Assembly: GCA_004194705.1 (NCBI GenBank)
Contig: SADC01000596.1
Span: 1 to 64,000, forward strand
DNA length: 64,000 nucleotides
Origin: Ditylenchus dipsaci
Lineage: Eukaryota; Nematoda; Chromadorea; Rhabditida; Anguinidae
Direction of reading: 5' to 3'
Of this stretch, positions 54,480 through 63,927 are shown in pieces. Position 1 is the stretch's first letter. Each line of letters begins with the position of its first letter. Made by a program: the position numbers and the translations under genes. The notes beneath the pieces are model-generated. The model did not search any database. It saw only the letters and a list, made by a program, of their open reading frames with translations, and was not told where the DNA came from.

Positions 54480-54656
54480 AACTGAAATTTTCGGCGCGCC
54501 GAGCTGAAAGCCAAAATTTTCGGCCGGCCGAGCCGAGCCGAAAGCCCAAATTTTTGGCGGCCGAGGCCGGTTGAAAGCCGAAAGCCGAAAGCCGAAAATT
54601 TTCGACTTTTCGGCTTGAAAAGCCGAAATCGGCGCGCCGAGCCGACAAGCCTAGTT
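54480..54656. repeat. Second CGAAATTTTCGGC-filled block
   Basis: Same private repeat as 54248-54398 (TTTTCGGCGCGCCGAG, GCCGAAAGCCGAAAG), ending GAGCCGACAAGCCTA. It may be the right part of a larger element that starts at 54248. Confidence 0.6.
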
Positions 54657-55154
54657 TTATCAGTAAAAACTCTTCATATTTTGCTATTATAAATTGTTTT
54701 ATAAACTTTTATACCTTTTTTATCTCTTGTGCAGCTTCTATTGTTGCCACATTCAATCTCAAGGCTTTCCAATCAGTTAAAGCTGTTTCTTGCATTAATT
54801 TCTTTGGAGATTGCAGTAAATTTTCGAATTGTGTTTGTTGATTCGAAAATATTCGAACTTATCGAACTTGTTTTGAACTTATTTTATGATGTGAATTCAA
54901 TTTTCGAATATTTTCTAAATTTCGCACATTCTTTATTGTTCTCGTCCCTACACTTTGACAAAGTCAAAATATCTATTTTTCTTTTATAAATAGATAGAGC
55001 ATCATGGACTACTGCTTTTCGTCTTCTGGACTCATAAAATTCCATTCCAAACTACTGATAGCTACAGTTGAGAGAAAAATATGTAGTAACTAGACGAACT
55101 GGCGCCCTTCCGGGCGCCTGCGTTTTAAAAGGGCGCCTGCGTAACATAGCAGAA

Positions 55155-56050
55155 AAGTGGGCTTGAGCATGAAAATCCATATTCAATCCAGGCTAAAATC
55201 CACCATCTCCAATTTGGTAGGGCGAACATGAAAATTTTTAGAGCAACTTCAATTATACGTGTTTGTGTTTAAAAAACAGCCAATATGTTGAATTTGAGGT
55301 TCCGGTGAAATATCTACATGGGTCTTCAAAAGTCAGCAGAAAATAAGACATGAACACAAATGCGTTACCCACAGACACAGTACAATAATATATGGAGATT
55401 TTATTGTAAAAATTTTTTCAGAGAAGTGAAAAAAGTTAAAAAAATTGATTTACAGAATATTTGTGTAAATTTCGAAAAATAGCTGGAACTTTTGAGACAC
55501 CGTGTACCTTATAATTTTACAAACACATTTAATCGCAATACGGCTTGCAACGAAAAAAAATTATTAGCAACTTTTATTTACGTGTTTGTGCTTGAGAATG
55601 AAGAGCTTAGAAATTAAACTTCAGGGTTTCGAAAAGATATCAGACAAAATTTGCAAAAAAATGTCTGAAAATCGGGCTTGAACACTAACATCCACCAAAA
55701 TCGAGGCTGAAATTCAAGATGTCCAATTTGAAGAGACTTAAAAACTTTTTTGGAAGACATTTCGATTTTGCAAATTTTTACTTAAAGAGAGCTAAAATGT
55801 TGAATTCTAGGTTTCCGAAAAGATATCCGGCATGAATTCACGAAAACTGGCCGAAAATTGGACTTAAACCCAAAAATCCACCAAAAATCCAGACCAAATC
55901 CACCATCTCCAGCTTGATGAGACTTAGAAACTTTTTTAAAAGCCACTTCAATTGTACAATTTTGTGCTTATCAGAAAGCTGAGATGTTGTATTTCAGGTT
56001 TCGAAAGATATACGGCATGAGTTTCTAAGAAATGGCCGAAAATTGGTCTT
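55155..56050 (+). repeat. Diverged ~180 bp tandem (satellite-like) repeat
   Basis: Four to five units are recognised by (T/C)GAAAATTGG(A/T)CTT, ATCCACCA(T/A)(A/C)TC, AGACTTA(G/A)AAACTTTTTT, GTTGAATT(C/T)(T/G)AGGTTTC and GAAA(A/G)GATAT(C/A). The clearest are at 55675-55860 and 55860-56045. Older copies are at 55155 and 55500. No coding signal. Confidence 0.7.
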
Positions 56051-56097
56051 CAAAAGAAAAGTGGCGACGGACGGACAGACACATGCCAAATACTATA

Positions 56098-56516
56098 CAG
56101 TCGACGCTCTCCATTGCGTCCCCCAAAAAGTTCGTTCCCACCTTAGGTCCGGCACTTTTTTAGCTCAATTTTTGAAGTTTTTTTCACAACTGATTCGTCA
56201 GTCTAGTCGGAAATATCGCAAGGATACTGATTTGCCGATCGTTTCTCGAAACATGATAATTTTGTCCTTTAGACCCGCAACGCTCTCCATTGCGTCGCCT
56301 TAAATCCAAAAGGGGACGCAATGGAGTGCGTTGCGGGTTTAAATGACAAAATTATCATGTATCCGAGAAACGATCGGCAAAATCAGAATCCTTGCGATAT
56401 TTGCGACCAGACTGACGAATCAGTTGTGAAAAAAAAACTTTAAAAATTGGGCTAAAAAAGTGTCGGACGCAAGGTGGAACGAACTTTTTGGGGGACGCAA
56501 TGGAGAGCGTCGACTG
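56098..56516. mobile_element. TA-flanked foldback, CAGTCGACGCTCTCC ends
   Basis: CAGTCGACGCTCTCCATTGC and GCAATGGAGAGCGTCGACTG are inverted ends flanked by TA. The arms share AAGTTCGTTCCCACCTTAGG, GATTTTGCCGATCG and CGTTGCGGGT. Full-length reference copy of the family seen in part at 1-264, 43.7, 48.2 and 50.6 kb. The ends resemble Tc1/mariner-superfamily (pogo-like) termini. Confidence 0.85.
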
Positions 56517-57002
56517 TATAGAGTTATAACAAATATAGAATTTAATTAATTGATAACATATCTTCACAATCTCGATAAAACATCTTTTTAAATAACATAG
56601 AAGAAAAAAATAGCTTGCAATTTCACGGATGATATTATCAGCATTGCTAAAAAATATAAACCTGTTGAATTACAATAAAACTCGCTTGAAAAAAGGATGG
56701 TGAATTTTTCGAAAAAGCAAATATCGATAGAAAGGAGATGAAATCACCTCAATTTTTCATATGCTTTATTTAAATTCACACCTAGCATCAGCACTACAAT
56801 CTCTATTCAGATATATGATGTTTAATTAACTTGAAAAATATTCATTTCTAAATTTGTGTTCTTGTATGGCGTAGTCAGTTGGTCTTGAGGTGGTATATCG
56901 AGTTCCAAACAACCATTGCTTTTTATTTCTCAGCTCTGATTTATTATTTTGTTTCTTCAGTCTTTTCACCCATTTCCAACGATAAGTAGTTTTTATAAAC
57001 TA

Positions 57003-57426
57003 CAGTCGAACCTGGATAACCAAACACCCCTAAAGTTCGTTCCCCAGCTGGGTCCGACACTTTTTTAGACCTCTTTTGAATGTTTTTTTCAATTCTATTT
57101 CGACAGTCTGGTCGCAAATATCGCAAGGATGCCGATTTTGCCGATCGTTTTTCAAAATCCAAAAAGTTTTTACTCTAAAAAAGCGAAACCTGGATAACCG
57201 GACACCTATTTCTGAAAAAGGGTGTCCGTTATCCAAATTTTGCATTTTTAAGATTGAAAAGTTTTCGGATTTTGAAAAACGATCGGCAAAATCGGCATGC
57301 TTGCGATATTTGCGACCAGACTGTCAAAACAATTGACAAAAACATTCGAAAAAAAGGTCTAAAAAAAGTGTCGGACCCAGCTAGGGAACGAACTTTTTGG
57401 GGTGTCTGGCTATCCAGGTTTGACTG
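57003..57426. mobile_element. TA-flanked foldback, CAGTCGAACCTGGATAACC ends
   Basis: CAGTCGAACCTGGATAACC and GGCTATCCAGGTTTGACTG are the ends, flanked by TA. The arms share CCGATCGTTTTTCAAAATCC and GTCCGACACTTTTTTAGACC with 56098-56516, so two elements 490 bp apart have one interior type but different ends. Confidence 0.85.
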
Positions 57427-57824
57427 TATTGAAACTGAAAGGACACAGTATTTTTTGTGATAAAAGCCCATGGGCTACTCGTAGAAGTCGGATGGATCGA
57501 AATAGGGACGGGAAAAACTTCAATTCGTTTGTTTGTCCACGAAATTTATAGTTTTATTTACTGAACTATAGCTCAATCGATTCGCGCAGACCTTAGTTTC
57601 AGGAAAAAAAGAAAAATTCAAATTTAAAAATTTGGCAGAAATTCAAAATTTTTTTTAATTTAAGAGGGTACCAAGGCGAAATTTCGATTTTTTTCTCTCA
57701 AATCTCAAATTTAATGATGGCAAAAATAGTGAATGTAAAAAATATTATTTGTCATGCATCTCAGATTTGCTATGTAATTGATGAAAAATGAGTTATAAAG
57801 TGCTACGAACTTTGTGTAAAACCT

Positions 57825-57833
57825 AATATTCAG
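57825..57833 (+). other. Trans-splice-like acceptor of copy B
   Basis: AATATTCAG is followed by GGC and the ATG at 57837. Copy A has TTGGTTTTAG at a similar place before 35743. Together with MRPS24 this makes three genes with an acceptor immediately ahead of the start codon. Confidence 0.5.
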
Positions 57834-57836
57834 GGC

Positions 57837-59187
57837 ATGCTGATATTGGCTAAGAAATTTCTTTTTATTTTCTTGCTATTTATTGTCTTTTCAACAATTG
57901 TTAAAAGTGTCGCTGAATGGCAGTCAATGAGCAATGAAAAAAAGCAAGAAGTAGCGCTGGATGCTCTACCTGTTTATCAAAGTAAAAAAGACATTTTGTC
58001 AAAGTACAAAATATATGTGAACCAAGATATTGAAGAACTAAAAAAAGGCATAGACCTGTGCTATACTCAAGACCCTGGGATAAAACTTGATTTAAACAAA
58101 TTCACTATTTCAAAAAATCAAAGGATTGGAAAACTAGTTTTTCTCGAATTGCTGGAATCGCTGATACCAGTTATAACGCGAGTGGTAAATATCAGTTGTG
58201 CTTTGAATTGTCTGCAAAAGAGAAATATGTTCAGCTCCATCATATTCTGACTATTATAGCTGCTCAACAAGAAAAAACCACAAGCAGTTCACCAAATTTT
58301 TTATTTTGGTAAAAAATCTTGAGTTTGAACTGATATTAGAAAAACAAGAAGATAATCGACCACATGTAGTAGAACAAAGAAAAAGAACAAAAAGTTATGT
58401 CTTTGCTGCCTGGCTACAAAAGTAAAGTTGAAGAATTAGCTGAATTGGGCATGGATTTTAATGAAAATGTTGATAAAGTGATGTACTGCATATACAGTTG
58501 CTTTGAAAAGACTAATCTGTCCAGTTCTTTCAATCTGAATAACATCAGTATTCAGAACACCTCTATTCAAACTGAATTTGCTAGAGTAATTTAAAATGTC
58601 GTCAACTAAAGCTCGAAATACCCTCAAATATGATATTAATAGGTATTTGATTTTGAATGCGGATCGACAATATCCTATTCTAGAGGATGAACTTGCCTAC
58701 ACTGCGTTAGAAAGTGTTTGTGAGTTTACCACAGCTCTAGCCGCTCATCATGTGATTAGAGCAGAAAAAGTTTTTATAAATCTTTACATAAAAAATAGAG
58801 ATTCGAAAGCAAGCACTGCACTAGACCATGAATCACTATGGAAACACCTGAGTGAGGAACGGAAAAAAAAGGGCTATAGAATCACTAGCTGTGAAAAAAA
58901 ACTTGACGTATGTGTTAACTATGTATGGTCTAGACACAGAATCTGATTTTAAAGCACTGAGAAAGAAATTTTTGGCAAAACCTATTATTAGAATTTCGAA
59001 AAAAAATCAGGAAATAAAGAAGCAAGACGATAATAGTTATTTTGAAGGCAGTCGAGATGAGAAACTTGCCAAATTCAACGATTTGCTATTGATTTCAGCA
59101 GCACGAAATGTTATCAAAGCTGAAAAGAAATTTGTACATTTTTACATGGAATTAGAATACAAGAAATCGAAAAGCAAATCAGAATAG
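57837..59187 (+). CDS. Secreted three-repeat protein, copy B (family unrecognised)
   Basis: Paralogue of 35743-37080 on the same strand, ~449 codons in one exon. An N-terminal hydrophobic signal (KKFLFIFLLFIVFSTIV) is followed by unit 1 (AEWQSMSNEKKQEVALDALP ... GIDLCYTQ ... KLDLNKF), unit 2 (GYKSKVEELAELGMDF ... YSCFEK; LAAHHVIRAEKVF) and unit 3 (LWKHLSEERKK ... MYGLDTESDFKAL ... SAARNVIKAEKKFVHFY). The three units align with each other and with copy A. Frame breaks near 58110, 58310, 58420, 58590 and 58870 are at different places from those in copy A, which argues against an inherited pseudogene. AATATTCAG lies 3 nt before the ATG, a trans-splice-like acceptor. AATAAA is at 59285-59290. A link to nematode lipid-binding polyprotein antigens is only a guess. 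Confidence 0.7.
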
Positions 59188-60474
59188 CGAAGATGTGTCA
59201 AACATGTCCAAATTTTTTTATATAGATTTGTCCCAACCTATACATGCCTTCTTTAGTTGCAATTTTTAAAATTTTCTCTTTTTAAATAAACAGATCTTTA
59301 TTGCTTCAATGGTCAAGTGTAGTAATTGCGCGACTGGACTCAGAATTTATGACTGAACACGATGGTGAATTTTGATTTTGAAAAAGTTGGTATTTGCGGG
59401 TCATCTGCCCTTCTGGACCATCCAAGTCCACATTTATGACCATGAAACTTCAAAGTGGCAGATCTCGACAACTTTTTGAATTGATCGGTTTGGCTTTAAT
59501 TTAACAAAAAAGCACAAATTACAGTATTTCTAATGACGTATCGTTGAAACTTGTATGATGATTACCGTATTTCTTCTAATTGAAAAATAAACCGAAAAAA
59601 GAGGAAATACAGTTTATGCAGGGTTTCATCTCAAAATTCTGAAATAAAGTACATTTGGCAAAATAAAGTACAATTTAAGCATTTTTCGTCAAAAAGTGCC
59701 ATTTTATCCAGTGCTTCTTGAGATTTGAGCATCAAAAAATAAAAAAATTTGACGTAATTTGACGTTTAAAAGGAGAGAGGTTGGTGTAGGGTGTCATATA
59801 TTCATAACCGAGGTTGCGGGTTCGAACCCCTATGGGTGCAAAACCAATTAAATTTCCGCATTAGGGTATAGGGAGTTGCGATTGTGGTTATGGGTGGTTC
59901 TGCATGGTTTCAGGCCATTTTAGTTTTCAGAGTGATTTTAGTAGTGTTGGTATTTTGGACTGTTCACGGTCATTTAGAGCCTTTAAGGTGGTTTTGAGTG
60001 ATTTCGGCGCATTTGGGGGTTTTGAGGGTGGTTCCAAGTCATTTGGAATAGTTGGGGGTTAAACACGGAGAAAACATGAAAGAGTTACTGTAAATCTCAA
60101 CTAAACGTTAGGAAAATTCCGTTATAGGCAAAACCTACGTATGGCAGATTTCGTTTTGGCGCATTTCGATTTGGCAAATTTCGTTTTGGCAGAACATACG
60201 TCTGCCATTTTTCATTTTGGCTAGTTTCTCCCAGCCAGTTTTTCGTTATTGAAACGCTTTATTTTTTAATTTATTGCCTCGAATATCTAGACAGTACCGT
60301 ATTAATTCTAATTGAAGGCCTGTCTATATTAAAAAGCCAGTCTTCAATAAAAGGACACCTCTTAAGGCTGAAACTAGATGGGTTGACTACTATTTATTGC
60401 ATTTTATTACAGAGCCAAAAAGTTTTTAGGGGTCGAAATAGAAGGCCATGGCCTTCTATTTAAATTGAAGGCTA
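59188..60474. other. No gene; B-box-like motif and repeat ends
   Basis: GAGGTTGCGGGTTCGAACCCC near 59804 is a good B-box/T-arm match (GGGTTCGAACCCC) without a visible D arm. CCGTATTTCTTCTAATTG near 59566 and CCGTATTAATTCTAATTG near 60297 are CCGTAT-type MITE ends. GGTGGTTCTGCATGG-type GGTT/GAGTG repeats fill 59870-60060. Confidence 0.45.
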
Positions 60475-61195
60475 GACTTTACTTGACCCCCCCCCCCACG
60501 GCTGACACTTTTTGTCAGGAATTTTTTTAAAACCGATTCCATATTCGTGTTTCTCGACCCCGATTTATCCGGGAAACAGTCAACAGATTCTGTGAGAGAA
60601 AAAAAAATTTTCGAACCACAGGGGGGTATCATGGTTTTTTAGTCAAAATTAAGTTGAAATTTGAAATTCAAATTCGCGCCTTTTGAATTTTAAAAGGGAA
60701 TAAGGGCTGTATTGGGAGGGAAGGAATAAGAGGCCAAGCCCCTGCGCCGAACGGGGCGCAAGGGCTTGAGAGTTAGAGATGCGCGCACTCACTTTCCTCA
60801 GACATGATTCCAAGCAAGACTCTTGATCATAAAATGCATATAGAGTCTCTTTTTGCCACGGCCCATGTTGAAAAACATGGTAAGGCAGTCTCAACAGTCT
60901 TAAATTTACTTTTTTATCGTTTTGCCATAAAGTGGCCCCCTTTTATTCCCTTCCTCTCCCAATACAGCCCTTATTCCCTTTTAAAATCAAAAGGCGCGAA
61001 TTTGAATTTTAGATTTTGAATAAAAAACATGATAGCACCCCCCCCCCCATCCCTGTGGTTCGAAAAAAAATTTTTTTCACAGAATCTATTGACTGTTTCC
61101 GGATAAATCGGGTCGAGAAACACGAATATGCAATCGGTTTTAAAAAATTCCTGACAAAAAGTTGTCAGCCGTGGGTAGGGTCAAGTAAAGTGTTA
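60475..61195. repeat. ~0.7 kb palindrome around the shared hairpin core
   Basis: The left arm (CACGGCTGACACTTTTTGTC, ACAGATTCTGTGAGAG, AATTCAAATTCGCGCC) is mirrored on the right (GGCGCGAATTTGAATTT, CACAGAATCTATTGACTG, GACAAAAAGTTGTCAGCCG). The core GAGATGCGCGCACTCACTT at 60775 is the same as in 18206-19408. Confidence 0.75.
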
Positions 61196-61865
61196 CCAAA
61201 TTAAACACGGTGATTAAAATTTGATTCTGTCAAGTTTCGGTTGCGAGGTTCATTTCTATAAGACATTCATCAATATCAATCAAATTTTCTTCTTCCAGGA
61301 GATCAGCTTTTCAAAAATACCCTTCATTGCTTGTAGTGGTTTTTCTACTAACTTGTCAAGACAAGAATATGAAAAACATTTGGCTAAATTTACTTGTTCG
61401 TAATGCCCCAGGGTTCGTAATGAAAAATTCGAAAAAAGGAATTCAGGTAAAAAGAAGATGTTGACCTGTCGTTTGGTTAAAAAAGGACATTTTGACATTT
61501 TTTTAAGAAAAAGGGTCATTTTATCTATGCTTATTGCTTTTTTGAGCGGAAAAAAGAGTTTTACTAAATCTTCGAAACAAAAAAATTTTGGGCCCGAAAA
61601 AAGGACAAATCTTTAAAAAAAAAGACGATTACGAACCCTGGTTATTCGCTACTAGCGCCAAATAATCAATAGTGATTGCGTCAAAAATAATTATTTTGCG
61701 TTTCTTGCTTTCGAACACATATCATAGGATCACTTCATTTAGAATATTTTCGAACTGCCTTTTTCTCGACTTTTTCGGCCATTCATTGAAAACGACCGGC
61801 ACCACGAGAATAAGCGTGAAAAATTCTCCTGGATAGCACAGAAGCAACGATCGGACATTCTCGTA
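61196..61865. other. No gene recognised
   Basis: AT-rich; CCCAGGGTTCGTAATGA near 61407 and ACGAACCCTGG near 61631 are inverted and could be the ends of a ~230 bp element. No coding content. Confidence 0.4.
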
Positions 61866-61869
61866 TTAT

Positions 61870-62235
61870 AGGGGGGTGAAAGCCATTTAGGTTTGAAAAA
61901 GTGGCTTCCGTGGCGCAGTGCGAAAGTGCTCGCGTTTTTTCGCCCAAAATGGTGTTTTTTGGTGTTGCAGGTTCAAACCCACGTAGGTGCACACTATTTT
62001 TTGGCTTTTTTGGGCAGTTTAGAGGTAATTAGACTTTTTTGACGCCAGAATCGGGATCAGTGACCCAAATTACCTCTAAACTGCCCAAAAAAAGCCAAAA
62101 AAAAAATAGTGTGCCCTACGTGGTTTTGAACCTGCAACACCAAAAAAACCATTTTGGGCCGAAAAACGCGAGCACTTACGCACTGCGCCATGGAAGCCAC
62201 TTTTCAAACCTAAATGGCTTTTACAACTCCCCCCC
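61870..62235. repeat. Foldback pair of tRNA-like sequences, second copy
   Basis: The left unit runs from GGCTTCCGTGGCGCAGTGCG (near 61905) to GCAGGTTCAAACCCACGTAGG. The mirror unit runs from CTACGTGGTTTTGAACCTGC to CTTACGCACTGCGCCATGG (near 62174). The outer arms share GCCATTTAGGTTTGAAAAG, and the loop holds CCTCTAAACTGCCC / GGGCAGTTTAGAGG. Same architecture as 17205-17500, with a weaker B box (GGTTCAAACC). Confidence 0.7.
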
Positions 62236-62254
62236 CCTTTAAAGGGCATACCAG

Positions 62255-62545
62255 CGCCAGTGTTTTCATAACTAACACTAACTATGTTAGTGTTAGGCGA
62301 ACACTAACCTAACTCTAACACTAACACTTTAAACTAACCCTACACTAACACTAACATGTTAGTGTTAGTGTAAGGTTAGTTTAAAATGGCGGTTAGTGTT
62401 AGGGTTAGTCTCAAGTGTTAGTGTTAGGTTAGTTTAAAGTGTTAGTGTTAGTGTTAGGTTAGTGTTAGCCTAACACTACATAGTTAGTCTCAAAACTAAC
62501 TGTTAGTTCAAAATCAAACTGTTAGTTTAATTATAGTGTGATTCT
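62255..62545. repeat. Inverted ACTAAC / GTTAGT(G) array
   Basis: About 290 bp of ACTAACACTAAC-type repeats turns into GTTAGTGTTAGG-type repeats at ACTAACATGTTAGTG, giving head-to-head arrays. The unit resembles a telomere-like hexamer but is not the usual nematode TTAGGC. Confidence 0.75.
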
Positions 62546-62848
62546 GACATACTGCTTAACTAACATAAGGTTTAGTTTATGGTTAGCTACTGTTTATCCA
62601 CTGTTTCTTAAAAATTCTTCGTATTTTGATTTGAGTTATAAAAATTACCAGGTATGTTGTATTTCGACTTCTTACTGGTATTTTATTGTTTACTTTAGAA
62701 ATGTCTATCGAAGTTAGTCAACTGTCTGTTCAAGAAACCCAACAAGGCTCAAAGAAGCGATTACGAAGAAGTGCTGAAGTGCTCTGATACGGTTATTTTT
62801 CTGACATATTGTAACGGGTTTTGTTAAAAAATATTTAATCTGTTTCAG

Positions 62849-62977
62849 GATGCTAGACCTGTGGCTCTGCTAGCGTTGGAAGTTCTCTCAGTCCCCCTTT
62901 CAGGTGCACCAGTCGAAAGAATTTTAGCCACTGGACGGCATTGCAACAGAACTAATTCCGATTTTTTGAATTCTTAA
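62849..62977 (+). pseudogene. hAT transposase C-terminal dimerisation domain fragment
   Basis: After a TGTTTCAG acceptor the 42-codon frame DARPVALLALEVLSVPLSGA, then PVERILATGRHCNRTNSDFL, ends at TAA. It matches the hAT dimerisation motif (A-L-x-x-L-S-V-P-x-S-x-A-P-x-E-R-x-F-S). An upstream frame (62701-62795; NCLFKKPNKAQRSDYEEVL) may belong to it. Nothing of the catalytic core is present in the window, so this is a remnant or the last exon of a lost copy. The window also contains many hAT-type MITEs. Confidence 0.6.
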
Positions 62978-63580
62978 CTGTTCATTTATTGCAACCGCCG
63001 CATTTAGCATATTTCTTGATCTGTTTCTTGGTTTTATTATAATAAAAAGCTGATGTTTCTGGATGTGTTACTGCGACTTCCCTACCACATGGCAAGAAAA
63101 CTTGTATGAATAATTGTTCACCTAAGGAAGCTTCTTATGAGCAGTCAAATTTTTCGCTTAGCACAGCCTCAGGCAAAATGTAGACCAGCATATTTTCGGA
63201 CGGAGTAAGACGCATGTGTGAAATTGTGTGTGTCTCTATTCTTTTATGTGTAGTTCAGTTACTCTGGTAAAGCAAAATTTTGTATGAGAGCCGCTGACGT
63301 AGCATTCTCGTTTCCCGAAAGTGGTCGTGAAACCTGTGCGAGTACAGGGTGTCCCGAAATTACGCTTAGATCAAAAAAAGATAGTGTATGTAGCGCCTTG
63401 CATGGTCAATTTTATTTCGGGATCTTAACCCGTGTAAATCTTCAGAATTGTGGAATTTTTAAGAACGAAGAACACAATCACACCTAGAAATAGACGCCAA
63501 ACTTCCCACCTTTCTTTATTTCGAAAGAATAGCTAATACGTCGAAGGACTTTTGTTGACGAAACAAAAAGTATAAAAGCC
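62978..63580. other. No gene; Tc1/mariner-like end
   Basis: TACAGGGTGTCCCGAAATTAC near 63343 is a CAGGGTGTCCC terminus like that of 8593-9182, without a visible partner. GACCAGCATATTTTCGGACGG near 63183 recurs near 8133. No coding signal. Confidence 0.4.
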
Positions 63581-63927
63581 TCAGGTTTTCTCTGAAAAAG
63601 AGTCATTGTAAATCGCCACAGCTTTCGTACCTTCAGCAACAGCATGCTTGGCCAATTCACCTTTCAAAAGGAGCCGAGTAGACGAGTCATTTCACGAACG
63701 GATATCGTTGAAACCTTCTGCTTCTTGTGAGACTGATAGCGCGTGAAAACAAGACGCTTTCCAAAGCACAATTTCAGTACAAACGACCTACTTCGCGAGG
63801 AAACTGCATCCTGACACAGACGTTCGAAAATATCTTCACAAAGGCATCCATGACGTCAATGGCTTTTCGTTGACTCTATTTCCTAGACGAAGGAAGAGCG
63901 CAGCTTTTGCTTCTTGATATCAGCCAT
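63581..63927 (-). pseudogene. Divergent or broken histone H2B
   Basis: The minus strand ends KGELAKHAVAEGTKAVAIYN and then stops at 63581. The C-terminal GELAKHAVSEGTKAV block is the signature of H2B, a nucleosome core histone. Upstream, KVSTISVREMTRLL fits the STITSREIQTAVRLL segment, and KAIDVMDAFVK followed by DIFERL-like sequence one frame away fits the SKAMxIMNSFVNDIFER helix. A possible 59 bp GT-AG intron falls between them; introns are unusual in replication-dependent histones. The N-terminal part (MADIKKQKLRSSF) does not look like H2B, and there are at least two frame breaks. Either a decayed copy or a variant H2B damaged by assembly errors. The gene lies at the window edge. Confidence 0.55.

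Noticed and set aside
57003..57426. Frames with AKSASLRYLRPDC considered as a conserved peptide
   Set aside because: The same peptide is read from repeated foldback DNA at several places and on both strands.
59800..59850. Possible tRNA at GGGTTCGAACCCC
   Set aside because: Only the T arm is present; no D arm or pairing acceptor could be found upstream.
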